Source: Sphingobium sp. D43FB (GTDB lineage Bacteria > Pseudomonadota > Alphaproteobacteria > Sphingomonadales > Sphingomonadaceae). From it: 64,000 nt of DNA. Position 1 is the stretch's first letter; the number at the start of each line of letters is the position of its first letter. Below, in pieces: positions 9,334 through 18,810 of the stretch. Below the pieces are notes generated by a model. It had not been told where the DNA came from. It searched no databases and saw nothing but the letters and a program-made list of their open reading frames with translations. The DNA lies in NCBI RefSeq assembly GCF_002312805.1, contig NZ_NMUA01000011.1, positions 90,814-154,813 on the forward strand, read 5' to 3'. Both the position numbers and the translations under genes were made by a program.

Positions 9334-11100
9334 ATGACATTTGCGCTCAATATTTCGCGATCCCTGATGGGCCAGCCCTGGCGTTGGCGCGGAGAAGGCG
9401 CGGACGCGCGCGACCCCTCCTATCTGCCCGACGATCTGGTCACGCAGTTGCTGATGGCGCGCGGCTGCCCGCGCGAGGCGCTGGAGGCGCATCGCAACCC
9501 GACGATCCGCGCCTTCATGCCCGATCCCAGCCTGTTCCGCGACATGGACGCGGCGGCCGAGCGATTGGCCGATGCCGTGCAGCGTGGCGAGGATGTGCGC
9601 ATCTTCGGCGACTATGATGTGGACGGCGCGACCAGCGCGGCGCTGCTGATCCGGCTGCTGCGCGATCTGGGGCTGGAGGCCAAACCCTATATCCCCGATC
9701 GCCTGATGGAGGGCTATGGCCCGTCGGGCGAGGCACTGGTGCGCCTCGCAGGCGAAGGGGCGAGCCTGATCGTCACCGTCGATTGCGGTGCGCAGGCGTT
9801 CGAGGCGCTGGCGATGGCGAAGGCGACCGGCGTCGATGTCGTGGTGGTCGATCATCATAAATGCAGCGCGGCGTTGCCCGAAGCCCTGGCGCTGGTAAAC
9901 CCCAACCGGCTGGACGAGGGGGACGAAGCGGCAACGCATGGCCATCTCGCCGCCGTCGGTGTCGCTTTCTTGCTGGGCGCAGCGCTGGTGCGGCTGTTGC
10001 GCGGGCGCGGCTGGTTCGCGACGCGGGCCGAACCCGCGCTGATGGAATTGCTCGATATCGTCGCGCTCGGCACGGTGGCGGATGTGGCGCAGTTGCGCGG
10101 CCTCAACCGCGCCTTCGTCGCGCAGGGGCTCAAGGTTATGGCCAAGCGGCGCAATATCGGCCTCGCCGCGCTGATCGACGCCAGCCGCCTGACCCGCGCG
10201 CCACTCTGCCATGATTTGGGCTTTGCGCTGGGGCCGCGCATCAATGCGGGCGGGCGCGTGGGGCAGGCGGATCTCGGCGTGCGGTTGCTCACGACGCTGG
10301 ACCCGGCCGAGGCGGCGCGGATCGCGGGACAGCTCGACCATTATAATGAGGAACGCCGCGCGATCGAATCGACGGTGCAGGAACAGGCCGAGGCGCTGCT
10401 CGACGCGCAGGGCAATCGCGCCGTCGCGGTGATCGCCGGGCTGGGCTGGCATCCGGGCGTCATCGGTATCGTCGCCGGGCGGATCAAGGAAAAGGCCGGC
10501 CGACCCGCCATCGTCATCGCGCTGGACGAGGATGGCGTGGGCAAGGGGTCGGGCCGGTCGATCTCCGGCGTGGATTTGGGCGCGGCGGTGATGGCGGCCA
10601 AGGATAGCGGCCTGCTGGTCGCTGGCGGGGGGCATGCCATGGCGGCCGGGCTGACCGTCGCGGCAGATAAGGTCGATGCGCTTGCCGATTTTTTGGACGA
10701 CCGACTGGCAAGTGCGGTGGCGCGCGCGCGCGACGACCGGGCGTTGTTGATCGACGCGGTGCTGGCCCCGGCGGGCGTGAACCCCGAATTCGTCGCCGCG
10801 ATCGAACAGGGCGGCCCCTATGGCGCAGGCTGGCCCGCCCCCCGGATCGCCGCTGGCCCCATGCGCGTGGTCAAGGCCGATGTGGTCGGCAACGGCCATC
10901 TGCGCGCCATCATGGCGGGCGCGGACGGCCGGTCGATCAAGACCATCGCCTTTCGTCAGGCCGAAAGCGACATGGGCCAGGCGATATTGGGCGCGTCCTA
11001 CGACCGGCGGCTGTGGGTCGCGGGACGCGCGAAGATCGACGATTGGGGCAGCCGCCCTGCCGCCGAACTGCATCTGGACGACGCCGCCTGGGCCGACTGA
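9334..11100 (+). CDS. recJ: Single-stranded-DNA-specific exonuclease RecJ
   Basis: 5'-3' single-strand DNA exonuclease of the DHH phosphoesterase superfamily, used in recombinational repair and mismatch repair. The 588-residue product has the metal-binding motifs in order: DYDVDGATSA (about residues 93-102), the VDCG block near 150, DHHK (173-176) and a DHHA1 domain with GGGHAMAAG near residue 432. The OB-fold region follows and ends with LHLDDAAWAD. The length is normal. It is transcribed divergently from tamA and followed by tRNA-Glu. Confidence 0.95.
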   Translation: MTFALNISRSLMGQPWRWRGEGADARDPSYLPDDLVTQLLMARGCPREALEAHRNPTIRAFMPDPSLFRDMDAAAERLADAVQRGEDVRIFGDYDVDGATSAALLIRLLRDLGLEAKPYIPDRLMEGYGPSGEALVRLAGEGASLIVTVDCGAQAFEALAMAKATGVDVVVVDHHKCSAALPEALALVNPNRLDEGDEAATHGHLAAVGVAFLLGAALVRLLRGRGWFATRAEPALMELLDIVALGTVADVAQLRGLNRAFVAQGLKVMAKRRNIGLAALIDASRLTRAPLCHDLGFALGPRINAGGRVGQADLGVRLLTTLDPAEAARIAGQLDHYNEERRAIESTVQEQAEALLDAQGNRAVAVIAGLGWHPGVIGIVAGRIKEKAGRPAIVIALDEDGVGKGSGRSISGVDLGAAVMAAKDSGLLVAGGGHAMAAGLTVAADKVDALADFLDDRLASAVARARDDRALLIDAVLAPAGVNPEFVAAIEQGGPYGAGWPAPRIAAGPMRVVKADVVGNGHLRAIMAGADGRSIKTIAFRQAESDMGQAILGASYDRRLWVAGRAKIDDWGSRPAAELHLDDAAWAD

Positions 11101-11201
11101 TCAGCTTGGGCTTTTTTGCCCGCAAAAGGGGTTGACCGCCGCGCCGTCTCCTCCTAATGCCCCCCTCACTTCGCAGCGCCGCTTCGGCGGTGCTTGTATG
11201 T

Positions 11202-11276
11202 GGTCCCATCGTCTAACGGTTAGGACACTGCCCTTTCACGGCAGCGATACGGGTTCGAATCCCGTTGGGATCACCA
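11202..11276 (+). tRNA. tRNA-Glu (TTC anticodon)
   Basis: A 75-nt cloverleaf with encoded CCA. The acceptor stem GGTCCCA pairs with TGGGATC (ends offset by the discriminator), the D-arm contains CTAACGGTTAG, the anticodon stem CTGCC/GGCAG frames the loop CTTTCAC with anticodon TTC, and the T-arm contains GGTTCGAATCC. It lies on the same strand as recJ with a separate promoter region in between. Confidence 0.96.
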
Positions 11277-11359
11277 CCTTCTCTACATCGAAGATGCAAT
11301 AAAATGCCCGATCGGCATTTTCCTTCATGGCTACGCAGCAAGATTTCTTCCCACCGACC

Positions 11360-12184
11360 TCAGTCGTTGCCATCCGACACGACGCTCGCCACCATTTCGG
11401 TCTTGGCCCGATCGATGGACCATAAGCGGCCTTTCTCGACCGGATCCCAGTCGATCGCCTGACCCGGCGTGGCGATGCCGATGGTGCGGCGCAGTTCCAG
11501 GCGCGATCCGGCTTCTGGCAGCGCCAGTTCGTACATTTCCGGCCGATCATGGCCGGTCGCATAGAGGCGACCATCTTTGCTCCAGCTAAGGCCAGAGCAA
11601 CTGAACGGTGCAAAGCGCGCCAGCACCTCGGCCGGGAACGTCCATGCCGCTTCCTGCCGGAAGGCGTCGTCCAGCCGCGCCAGCAGCGTGTAGCGATGAT
11701 CCCGGTTCGGCTCGCCCCCCTTGCCATCATAATTGGCATAGACCGCCCACCATTTGCCATCATGCCGGTCGAGCGCGGTCAGCGAACCGGGGCCAAAGCC
11801 CAGGCTGATCGTGCGCTTGTGGCGCATCGTGCGGGTGTCGAAAATCTCGATGGCGCTGGTCTGGGGCAGCTGCGGATAATTGGACGCGGCGCAGACCAGG
11901 TCATGCCCCGCGACGGTACAACTGTTCATGTGGGGGAACAGCCGTCGCTCCCCCTGCCATTGGGCGACCCGCTTGCCGCTGGCGATGCTATATTTGCCGA
12001 TCCGGTCATTGTCGATGGCATAGAGATGCGTGCCGTCCGATGCGACGCCTTGCCGCGCTTCCGGTGCCGCCATGCGCAGTATGACGGGAACGGGTGGCGG
12101 CGAAGGCATCTCGGCCATCGGTTCCGCCCCAGCCGGGACAAAGCCGAGCATCAGGCTCGCGAGGATCAGCAGGATAAAGGGCAT
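11360..12184 (-). CDS. Secreted beta-propeller-like protein, unknown function
   Basis: A 274-residue protein that I do not assign to a characterized family. Visible features are an N-terminal signal peptide (MPFILLILASLMLGFVPAGA), a proline-rich linker, and repeated segments such as DGTHLYAIDNDRIGKYSI and WSKDGRLYATGHDRPEMYEL, which read like blades of a WD40/NHL-type propeller. It is the last gene of a minus-strand row that also holds a GT39-like enzyme and an EEP hydrolase, so an envelope role is possible. No catalytic residues are evident. Confidence 0.7.
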   Translation of the reverse strand: MPFILLILASLMLGFVPAGAEPMAEMPSPPPVPVILRMAAPEARQGVASDGTHLYAIDNDRIGKYSIASGKRVAQWQGERRLFPHMNSCTVAGHDLVCAASNYPQLPQTSAIEIFDTRTMRHKRTISLGFGPGSLTALDRHDGKWWAVYANYDGKGGEPNRDHRYTLLARLDDAFRQEAAWTFPAEVLARFAPFSCSGLSWSKDGRLYATGHDRPEMYELALPEAGSRLELRRTIGIATPGQAIDWDPVEKGRLWSIDRAKTEMVASVVSDGND

Positions 12185-12226
12185 GAGAGACTTCCGATTG
12201 CGTTGACTAGCCAGTCTAAGCCAGCA

Positions 12227-13738
12227 TTATAACGGTTGCGTGGCAACGGTCGCAGCCATTGTGCCAGGCGACGGCGGCGCCAGGAACATCTGATGGGTGC
12301 CCGAAGGCAAGGAGACGGCGCGATAGCCATGCGATCGCGCCCAATCGATCAGCACCGCATCCAAACCGCGAGGAAAGGCCGCCGTGGGTTTGCCTTCACT
12401 GCCCGTCAGGATGATGGCGGGCGGCTTCGCATCCAGATCCGCTTCGGCAGAGAGGATAGTCGTCGCATGAAAGGCCCGCGCCTCATCGCGTGTCAGGATA
12501 TGGCGCGTGCGGAACAGGAAAGGCCCGGTGACGAAGCGGCGATCGACCGGCAGCGCCGCATCCACCGCCCGTTCCGGCGACAGGGTAACGATCGACCCGG
12601 ACAGGCCGGTCGAAGCCACAATGCGATCCACTGCACGCACGTCCTGCATGATCCCCTGAACCGGACTGTGGCCCGCCAGCATATTGGCCGCTGTCTTCGT
12701 CGCGGTCTGTGCCACGCCTGCGACGATGCCCAACGCGATCAGGGCGCGGCTAGCGCGACGATGCCAGAAGGGCGCGTCGGTCAGCAGCGCAAAGCGAAGG
12801 AAGAGCGCGGGCAGCAAAGGCCCCAGATATTGGACATAGATGGGTCGCGGCAGCCAGGCGGCCACCAGACCAGCGACGATCATCATATCGAGCAGCCGTT
12901 CGACCGGCATGCGTCGCCGGGTGACCACCAACGCAACGGCGACCAGCGCAATCAGGCCGCAGCCCTGCGCCAGAAAGCGGGCCAGCCGCACGAGACTCTT
13001 CGGCCCGCCGAGCATGGCGGCCTTCTCATTCCAGGCGCGCCACTCGAACGGGGCCTTCAGGCTATAGTCGATAATCCCGAACCAGGCCGCGTCGGGTGCC
13101 AGCAGGGCCAGCGCCATCGTCGGCACACCACCCAGCACGCCGCCCAGAGCGAGCAGGCCGACTCTGGCCGCGCCAAGCGTGCGCCAGTGACATAGCGCAA
13201 ACAGGCCAACGGCCGCGGCCGGAAGGCCATAGCTGATTTTCGCCGACGCGGCCGCCCCCAGCAACAGCCCGGCCAGTAGCGCGGTCCACCGCGCACGGTC
13301 ATTCTGGAGCAGGTTCATCAAGGCGGCCAGCCCGGCCGTCATCAGCAACACGGGCAGCGCATCGTTGCGCGCAACACTCCCGGCGAACAACAGCATATGG
13401 CTCGACAATAAAGCCACCGCCGCGATCGCCGCCGCCCGGTCCGACGCACCCGCCCGCCGCGCGGCCATCCACAGACAAACACTTGCCCCCAGCGCGAGCA
13501 GGGCATTGACAGCGCGCAGTGCCGCAAAGAGCCACCCCTCCGCGATCCACGCCAGCGGCGCGAACAACAATGGCTGCAAGGGCGTCTGGAGATAGGCGAA
13601 GTCGCGATAGGGCAGGCCGAAGCGCATCATCGCGACCGCGCCGACATATTGCCCCTCGTCATGATCGATCGGGCGGAACGCCGCCACGGTCAACATCAGG
13701 GCCGCGATCAGCAGCAGCAGGGCAATCCGCAATGGCAT
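12227..13738 (-). CDS. GT39/ArnT-like membrane glycosyltransferase
   Basis: A 503-residue polytopic inner-membrane protein of the GT-C type. After the first membrane segment it carries the acidic motif PIDHDEGQYVGAV (residues about 23-35), the loop signature of GT39/ArnT/PMT-like enzymes that transfer sugars from polyprenyl-phosphate donors. About ten further hydrophobic segments follow, then a C-terminal soluble part with no visible catalytic motif. It lies 11 bp after the broken outer-membrane protein gene in the same direction. The acceptor cannot be deduced. Family confidence is good, specificity is unknown. Confidence 0.72.
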   Translation of the reverse strand: MPLRIALLLLIAALMLTVAAFRPIDHDEGQYVGAVAMMRFGLPYRDFAYLQTPLQPLLFAPLAWIAEGWLFAALRAVNALLALGASVCLWMAARRAGASDRAAAIAAVALLSSHMLLFAGSVARNDALPVLLMTAGLAALMNLLQNDRARWTALLAGLLLGAAASAKISYGLPAAAVGLFALCHWRTLGAARVGLLALGGVLGGVPTMALALLAPDAAWFGIIDYSLKAPFEWRAWNEKAAMLGGPKSLVRLARFLAQGCGLIALVAVALVVTRRRMPVERLLDMMIVAGLVAAWLPRPIYVQYLGPLLPALFLRFALLTDAPFWHRRASRALIALGIVAGVAQTATKTAANMLAGHSPVQGIMQDVRAVDRIVASTGLSGSIVTLSPERAVDAALPVDRRFVTGPFLFRTRHILTRDEARAFHATTILSAEADLDAKPPAIILTGSEGKPTAAFPRGLDAVLIDWARSHGYRAVSLPSGTHQMFLAPPSPGTMAATVATQPL

Positions 13739-13749
13739 GGGACTTGCGC

Positions 13750-14921
13750 CTACCAGCCAAGTCGCGCGCGGGCCATCACCGCACGCGCCTGGTCGGCGGC
13801 GCGCAGCGAACCGGACAGGTCATCGCGCGCAAACGTCCCGCTCACCAGATTGTCCGGGTCGGTCATATGCAGCGACAGGGTAATCGGTCGCCCGCCGACC
13901 GCAGCCAGCGCATAATAGCAGCCAGCGCATAATAGACGCCGGCCTCGACCCGCACGGCGCGCGGGCCGGACACCGCCATGGCAGGCGCGCTGGTACGCGC
14001 AACCGACAGGGCCGCGCGCCAGGGACCGTCCTGCCAGACGGACCCGGCCGACAGGCTCTGTTCGCGCACGATGTCGCCGCCGGACATGCGAACCCGCGCG
14101 TCGCTGTAGCGGATCGACCATTGCCACTGCGGTGTCACCTGATGGCGCGCTTCCAGAATCGCACCATCGATCCGTGCGGAGCCGCTGTTGACCGGCACCG
14201 TGCCGCGTCCGGTAAAGCGCAACCGGTCATCGATCCGACCGCCCTGCAAGGACAGGGACAGGCCGAGCGTGGGCGCAGCGCTCCAATCGGCACGCCCCTG
14301 CACGCGGCTTTGCGTTTCCGGCTTCAGCGTCCGGCGCAGCGCCAGAAAATCATCGTGGCGCAATCCCATCGGTCCGCTCATGCCCGTTTCGCCATAGGCC
14401 CGTAATGTGTCGGCATAATCCAGGCTCAACGCCAAATCCTGCCGCGCCTGCAGGACTAACGTCGCGCGCGGCAGAAACCAGTCGTTCGCACGCAGTTTTT
14501 CGCGCCCTGGCCCCGCGGTGACATTGGCATTGCGGTTGCTGACCTTGATCCCATGCCAGCCCAGCGTGGCGGTCAGATGCTCGCTGACCAGCCGGCGATC
14601 CTGCACGCCATAGCGCACCATCCGGCTGCGCGAGAGCCTATGCGGCGCGAACGACGTCGCGTCGGTCGTTCCAAGGAATCGCCGCGCGGTCGTCTGCCAG
14701 CGGATCTGAATGTCCTGGTCACGATCATCGGCCTGGACCGGCGTTGCCGCTTCCATCCGTGGGCGGAACTGCGGAGAGGCTGGTCGGGGCGCAGTGATTG
14801 GCGACAGACCGGACGGGCGCTTCAGCGAAAAGCGGATGCCTGTTTCTACCGGCACTTCCTGCGCCTGGGCGACGGTAGAGGCAGGGATGAGCCAGAGCAA
14901 CGGCCAGACGGCCCGGCTCAC
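13750..14921 (-). pseudogene. Outer-membrane beta-barrel-like protein, frameshifted by a 17-bp tandem duplication
   Basis: The reading frame starts at 14921 with a signal peptide (MSRAVWPLLWLIPASTVAQA) and continues through alternating amphipathic strands such as TLGLSLSLQGGRIDDRLRF, typical of a barrel or surface protein. At 13901-13934 a 17-bp unit is present twice in tandem, which shifts the frame after VYYALAA so that translation stops at 13863 (352 residues). Removing one copy restores a continuous 384-residue frame to the TAG at 13750, ending ARARLGW. The upstream EEP gene overlaps its start by 4 bp and the GT39 gene follows, so it belongs to one operon. Function unknown. It could be a recent mutation, a switchable locus or an assembly error. 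Confidence 0.72.
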
Positions 14922-16006
14922 GATACTGCCCCCGCACGGCCCGATCGCGCCAGATCGACCCCGCTGCGCAGGCTGTAGTCGACCACATAACCGAAATGGT
15001 CGGAGAGCGGCTGGCTATCGGGTTCCGATCCGAAGGGGACATGCGCCGCGACCACTTTGAGCGGACGGTCGCCCGCACCCCGTGCGAACAGCCAATCCTT
15101 CGCCCGCGCTCTGGTAGACGTCAGGTCGCGCCGGATCGCGTCGCTGGCCCAGGCGGATTGCGCCAGCGCCCGGCGCGCGCCGTCCAGTTCCGGCGCGATG
15201 AAGCGCATGTCGGCCTGCGCGAACCGGGTGAAGAAGATATGGGCGCGCAACCGATCCTGCCCGATATTCATGTCACCGCCCAGGATCAGCGGCTGACCGG
15301 CAGGCACATGCGCCGCCACGAACTGCGTCACCAGATCGACCTGCCGGGTAAAGGCGCGCTGCGATCGGTCGATCGCTACGCCTGCGGCTTTGCGGGCGTT
15401 GAGATGCGTGTTGACGATGCTGACCGGCCGGTCGAAGCCCGGCACGCTTATATGCGCGATCAACACGCCCTTGTTGGCCAGGCAATCGAACCCGGCGCAG
15501 GCAAAGTCGGGAAAGGCCATGCGATCGATCCGGGTGATGGGATAGTCGGACAGGATTTGCAGGCCACTGCTCAACTGCTTGCCGATCGCCTCTCCGCGAT
15601 CCCACCGCGCTTGCGCCAGATGCGACTGGTCCGCCCCCTGCGCCGCTGCAGTGGAACGGTGCGCTACGTCCGGCCCCTGCGCAACATGGCGATAGCCCGC
15701 GCGCGCGGCGATCTGCGCCGCCTCCGGCGTGAAGGCTTCCTGCAACAGGATGATATGCGGCTGTCGCCCCGACTGTCGCAGCAGGGCGAGCCGGTCGGCG
15801 ATAGCGGTCAGCGCGGCGCGCCGATCCGACACGATCGGCCAGGGCAGTCCCTTGATATTATAGGTCATGACCGACAATCGCCCGTCGTTCGAAACGGGCT
15901 TCGCAATGCCCCATTGCGGCGCGGCCTGGTCGCCACCATGGGTCGATCCGGCGGCGGCGAGCGCGACAAGCCCTGCGAACAACACAGCGCGAAATGGTCG
16001 GTACAT
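14918..16006 (-). CDS. Secreted endonuclease/exonuclease/phosphatase-family hydrolase
   Basis: EEP-fold metal-dependent phosphodiesterase, exported by an N-terminal signal sequence (FRAVLFAGLVALAAAGST). Family motifs appear in order: SVMTYNIKGLPWP with the Asn ligand, LLQEAF with the metal-binding Glu, IVNTHLNA, LGGDMN with the Asp-x-Asn pair, and the C-terminal SDHFGYVVDY with the catalytic Asp-His. Secreted members include sphingomyelinase-like and lipid-phosphatase-like enzymes, but the substrate cannot be read from sequence. The start at 16006 (MYRPFRAV, 362 residues) fits the signal peptide; an ATG at 16045 is in frame but would add a poor leader. It is first in a row of overlapping envelope genes. 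Confidence 0.82.
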   Translation of the reverse strand: MYRPFRAVLFAGLVALAAAGSTHGGDQAAPQWGIAKPVSNDGRLSVMTYNIKGLPWPIVSDRRAALTAIADRLALLRQSGRQPHIILLQEAFTPEAAQIAARAGYRHVAQGPDVAHRSTAAAQGADQSHLAQARWDRGEAIGKQLSSGLQILSDYPITRIDRMAFPDFACAGFDCLANKGVLIAHISVPGFDRPVSIVNTHLNARKAAGVAIDRSQRAFTRQVDLVTQFVAAHVPAGQPLILGGDMNIGQDRLRAHIFFTRFAQADMRFIAPELDGARRALAQSAWASDAIRRDLTSTRARAKDWLFARGAGDRPLKVVAAHVPFGSEPDSQPLSDHFGYVVDYSLRSGVDLARSGRAGAVS

Positions 16007-16163
16007 GGTGACGGCCCCCCGTTTGACCGGAGGATAGCGGGCCAATGAGTCGTCCCCATGTCGCTTAAGCGGCGGGGCTATTAAACTTTCGCGGCAGCAC
16101 AGTCATGGAAATGACGCCGACCTGTCATGCGACAAGCCGCACCTGCGCACCTCGGCCTGGTGA

Positions 16164-17513
16164 TCAGCGCTGTTGATCGGAAAAGCGGACGGAAGGGTTA
16201 TGATCCCGCAGCGACTGGCCAGCGGTCTCCGGCATGAAGCGCAGCGCGATCAGTCCGACGACACAGGCCAGCATCATGTAGAAAGCGGGCATGAGTTCGT
16301 TGCCGGTCAGGCCAATGAGGCTGCTGCCGATGGCGGGTGCCGTGCCCCCGAAAATAGACGTCGCGACATTATAGGCGATGGCGAAGCCCGCAAAGCGGAC
16401 GGACGTCGGGAACAAGGCGGGGAAGGTTGCCGAGATCGTTGCGAGTTGCGGCACATAGAGCAGGCCCAGCAGGGCAAAGCCGACCACCGCCCCGACGAAA
16501 CCCGTCGCCATCAGCAGATAGGCGGGCACCACCAGCAGGAACAGGCCGATGAGCGAGAAGCGCCACAGCGGCTTGCGGCCGACCCGGTCGGACAGCGAGC
16601 CGGCGAAGGGCAGCAGGACCATCATGAAGATCATACCGATGATCGGCACTATCAACGCTTCATTGGCGGACAGGCCAAGTCGACGCTGCAGATAGGTCGG
16701 CATGTAGCTCAAGAGCGTATAGTTGACGATGTTGAGCGCGGTGACCAGCCCGCCCATCACCAGCAAGGTGCGCCAATGGCCCGTTATCAGCGCGCCGAGC
16801 GTCGGCGAGGCCGTCTTGGTCCCCTGCGCGGCCTGTTCGGCTTCCAGAAAGACCGGCGTGTCCTCCATCTTCGATCGCAGATACATGCCGACCAGACCCA
16901 TGGGTCCAGCCACCATGAAGGGAACGCGCCAGCCCCAATCATACATGGCGGCGTCGCCCAGCGTCAGCGAGAAGCCAAGCATCAGCAGCGCGCCCAGCGA
17001 AAAGCCCGCCAATGTCCCGAACTCTAGGAAACTGCCGCAAAAGCCGCGTTTGTCGTCGGGCGCATATTCGGCCATGAAGGTCGCCGCACCGCCATATTCG
17101 CCGCCGGTGGAAAATCCCTGCACCATCCGCAACAGGATCAGCAGGGTCGGTGCCCAAAAGCCGATCGTCGCATAATCGGGGATCAGGCCGACGCACACGG
17201 TCGCACCCGACATCATCAATATGGTAAGCGCCAATACGGACTTGCGTCCCATCCGGTCGCCCAGCGGTCCCCAGAACAGGCCACCCAGCGGGCGCACCAG
17301 GAAGGAAATGGCGAAGGTCGCCAGCGCGAACAGCACCGCCTCCTCCGTATTGCCGGGAAACAACGCGGCGGAGATATAGGTCACGCCATAGGCATAGATG
17401 CCATAGTCGAACCATTCGGTCGCATTGCCCATGGCGGACGCACCGATCGCCCGGCGCAAGGTGGTCCGATCGACGGCAGGCTGGAGCGGGGCAGTAGGAT
17501 GGGGCGCGGGCAT
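16164..17513 (-). CDS. MFS transporter of the ProP (proline/betaine, MHS) type
   Basis: A 449-residue, 12-helix major facilitator of the metabolite:H+ symporter subfamily. Signatures are ATEWFDYGIYAYG in the first helix, the loop GDRMGRKSVL between helices 2 and 3, and the loop QGFSTGGEYGGAATFMAEY. The start at 17513 has an AGGATAG site and lies 4 bp after the stop of the preceding MFS gene; the frame upstream of it overlaps that gene and is not coding. Located last in the ectoine gene row, it is a good candidate for proton-coupled uptake of ectoine, hydroxyectoine or a related osmolyte. The substrate is inferred from position only. Confidence 0.85.
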   Translation of the reverse strand: MPAPHPTAPLQPAVDRTTLRRAIGASAMGNATEWFDYGIYAYGVTYISAALFPGNTEEAVLFALATFAISFLVRPLGGLFWGPLGDRMGRKSVLALTILMMSGATVCVGLIPDYATIGFWAPTLLILLRMVQGFSTGGEYGGAATFMAEYAPDDKRGFCGSFLEFGTLAGFSLGALLMLGFSLTLGDAAMYDWGWRVPFMVAGPMGLVGMYLRSKMEDTPVFLEAEQAAQGTKTASPTLGALITGHWRTLLVMGGLVTALNIVNYTLLSYMPTYLQRRLGLSANEALIVPIIGMIFMMVLLPFAGSLSDRVGRKPLWRFSLIGLFLLVVPAYLLMATGFVGAVVGFALLGLLYVPQLATISATFPALFPTSVRFAGFAIAYNVATSIFGGTAPAIGSSLIGLTGNELMPAFYMMLACVVGLIALRFMPETAGQSLRDHNPSVRFSDQQR

Positions 17514-17517
17514 GGAT

Positions 17518-18795
17518 CTATCCTGAAAGGGGGAGCGGCGAACGGTCGGCCGGTTCGCCTTCGTCGGGCGCACTCTGTTCCGGGGCGTGGGGATCGAGCA
17601 TCGCGGCCACGGGCGTGGTGCGGGGCAGGATCTGATAGCTTTGCTGGTCGTCGCCCGGAACTGGCAGGGACGATGCCTGACGCCAGAGGCCAAAGACCAG
17701 CGTGCCACCCGCAACGGCGGCGATGAAGAGGAACAGCCCGCTCGCACCGAACAGCGTCATCGCCGCCGCCGCGCCGGTCGGGCCCAATGCTGCGCCGATC
17801 GAATAGAGCAGCACCAGTGCGCCGCTGGCAGCGACGCGGGCGGCCGGGTCCAGCCGGTCATTGGTGTGGGCGACACAAAGCGGATAGAGCGCGAAGCTGA
17901 GGCCACCGAACAGGCCCCCCAGCGTCAACAACGGCAGTCCCATGCCATCGACCATGGTCAGCGCAAGACAGACGGCCATGGTCGCGCCGAAGCTGGTGAC
18001 GATAACCCGGCGGCGATCGAACCGATCCGACAGCCGCCCCAACGGCCATTGCAGCGCGACCCCGCCCAAAATGACGATGCTCATGAAACTGGCGGTCTGG
18101 GACAGGTCCAGTCCCAGCCGCCGGACATGCACGGCGGCGAGGCCATAGAAAGCGCCCAGCATCAGCCCGGTGGTCATTGCGCCGACGAAGCCCAGCGGGG
18201 ACGAAGCATAGAGTTGCCGCATCGTACAAGGGGCATTCTGCCCCGGTAGCGGCGCGGCGATGCGGGTGAGGACGACCGGGATGACGGCCAGCGAAATGAG
18301 GATGGAGGCGATCAGGAAAGGAATGGACGGAGTGCGCCCGAAATTGAGCAGAAATTGCCCCAATGCCTGCCCCGAATAGAGGGCGATCATATAGCCCGCC
18401 AAAATGCTGCCCCGCGTGTTCGGTTCGGCGCGCTCGTTCAGCCAGCTTTCCAGGCATATGAACACGCCCGCGACGCACAGCCCATCGATGAACCGCAACG
18501 ATGCCCAGAACAGCACATTCTGGAACAGTGCATAAGCCAGCGTGCTGGCCGACAGCAGCGACACGAAGGCGGCAAAGGCGCGGATATGTCCGACTCGCTG
18601 TACGACAGGCGCAGCGCGCAGCGCGCCGACGGTCAGTCCGGCGAAATAGGCAGTCGCCACCGCGCCGATCATCAGCGTGCCGCTGCCCCCCCGTTCCAGC
18701 CGCAGGCTGATCAGGGTGGACAGAAAGCCGCTGCCCGCCATCAGCATGAAGATGGCGGCCAACAGGCTGCGAACCGGGAGTATCGATGACAGCAT
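17518..18795 (-). CDS. MFS transporter, YcaD-like
   Basis: A 425-residue major facilitator with 12 predicted helices and a hydrophilic Pro/Asp-rich C-terminal tail. It resembles YcaD-type transporters: LMAGSGFLSTLISLRLE in the first helix, FIDGLCVAGVFICLESWLNE in the middle of the N-domain, and LGRLSDRFDRRRVIV in the central loop. It begins 15 bp downstream of the ectoine-type aspartate kinase, which puts it in the ect operon. Substrate unknown; export or import of ectoine precursors or products is an inference. Confidence 0.82.
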   Translation of the reverse strand: MLSSILPVRSLLAAIFMLMAGSGFLSTLISLRLERGGSGTLMIGAVATAYFAGLTVGALRAAPVVQRVGHIRAFAAFVSLLSASTLAYALFQNVLFWASLRFIDGLCVAGVFICLESWLNERAEPNTRGSILAGYMIALYSGQALGQFLLNFGRTPSIPFLIASILISLAVIPVVLTRIAAPLPGQNAPCTMRQLYASSPLGFVGAMTTGLMLGAFYGLAAVHVRRLGLDLSQTASFMSIVILGGVALQWPLGRLSDRFDRRRVIVTSFGATMAVCLALTMVDGMGLPLLTLGGLFGGLSFALYPLCVAHTNDRLDPAARVAASGALVLLYSIGAALGPTGAAAAMTLFGASGLFLFIAAVAGGTLVFGLWRQASSLPVPGDDQQSYQILPRTTPVAAMLDPHAPEQSAPDEGEPADRSPLPLSG

Positions 18796-18810
18796 GAAGA
18801 GAAGAGCGGC

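Noticed and set aside
9280..11073. 597-codon minus-strand frame opposite recJ
   Set aside because: RecJ on the plus strand shows all DHH/DHHA1 motifs; the antisense frame is a GC-bias effect.
17514..17747. N-terminal extension of the ProP-type transporter
   Set aside because: The frame stays open upstream, but it overlaps the 3' end of the other MFS gene. The ATG at 17513 has a good ribosome site and gives the normal family N-terminus.
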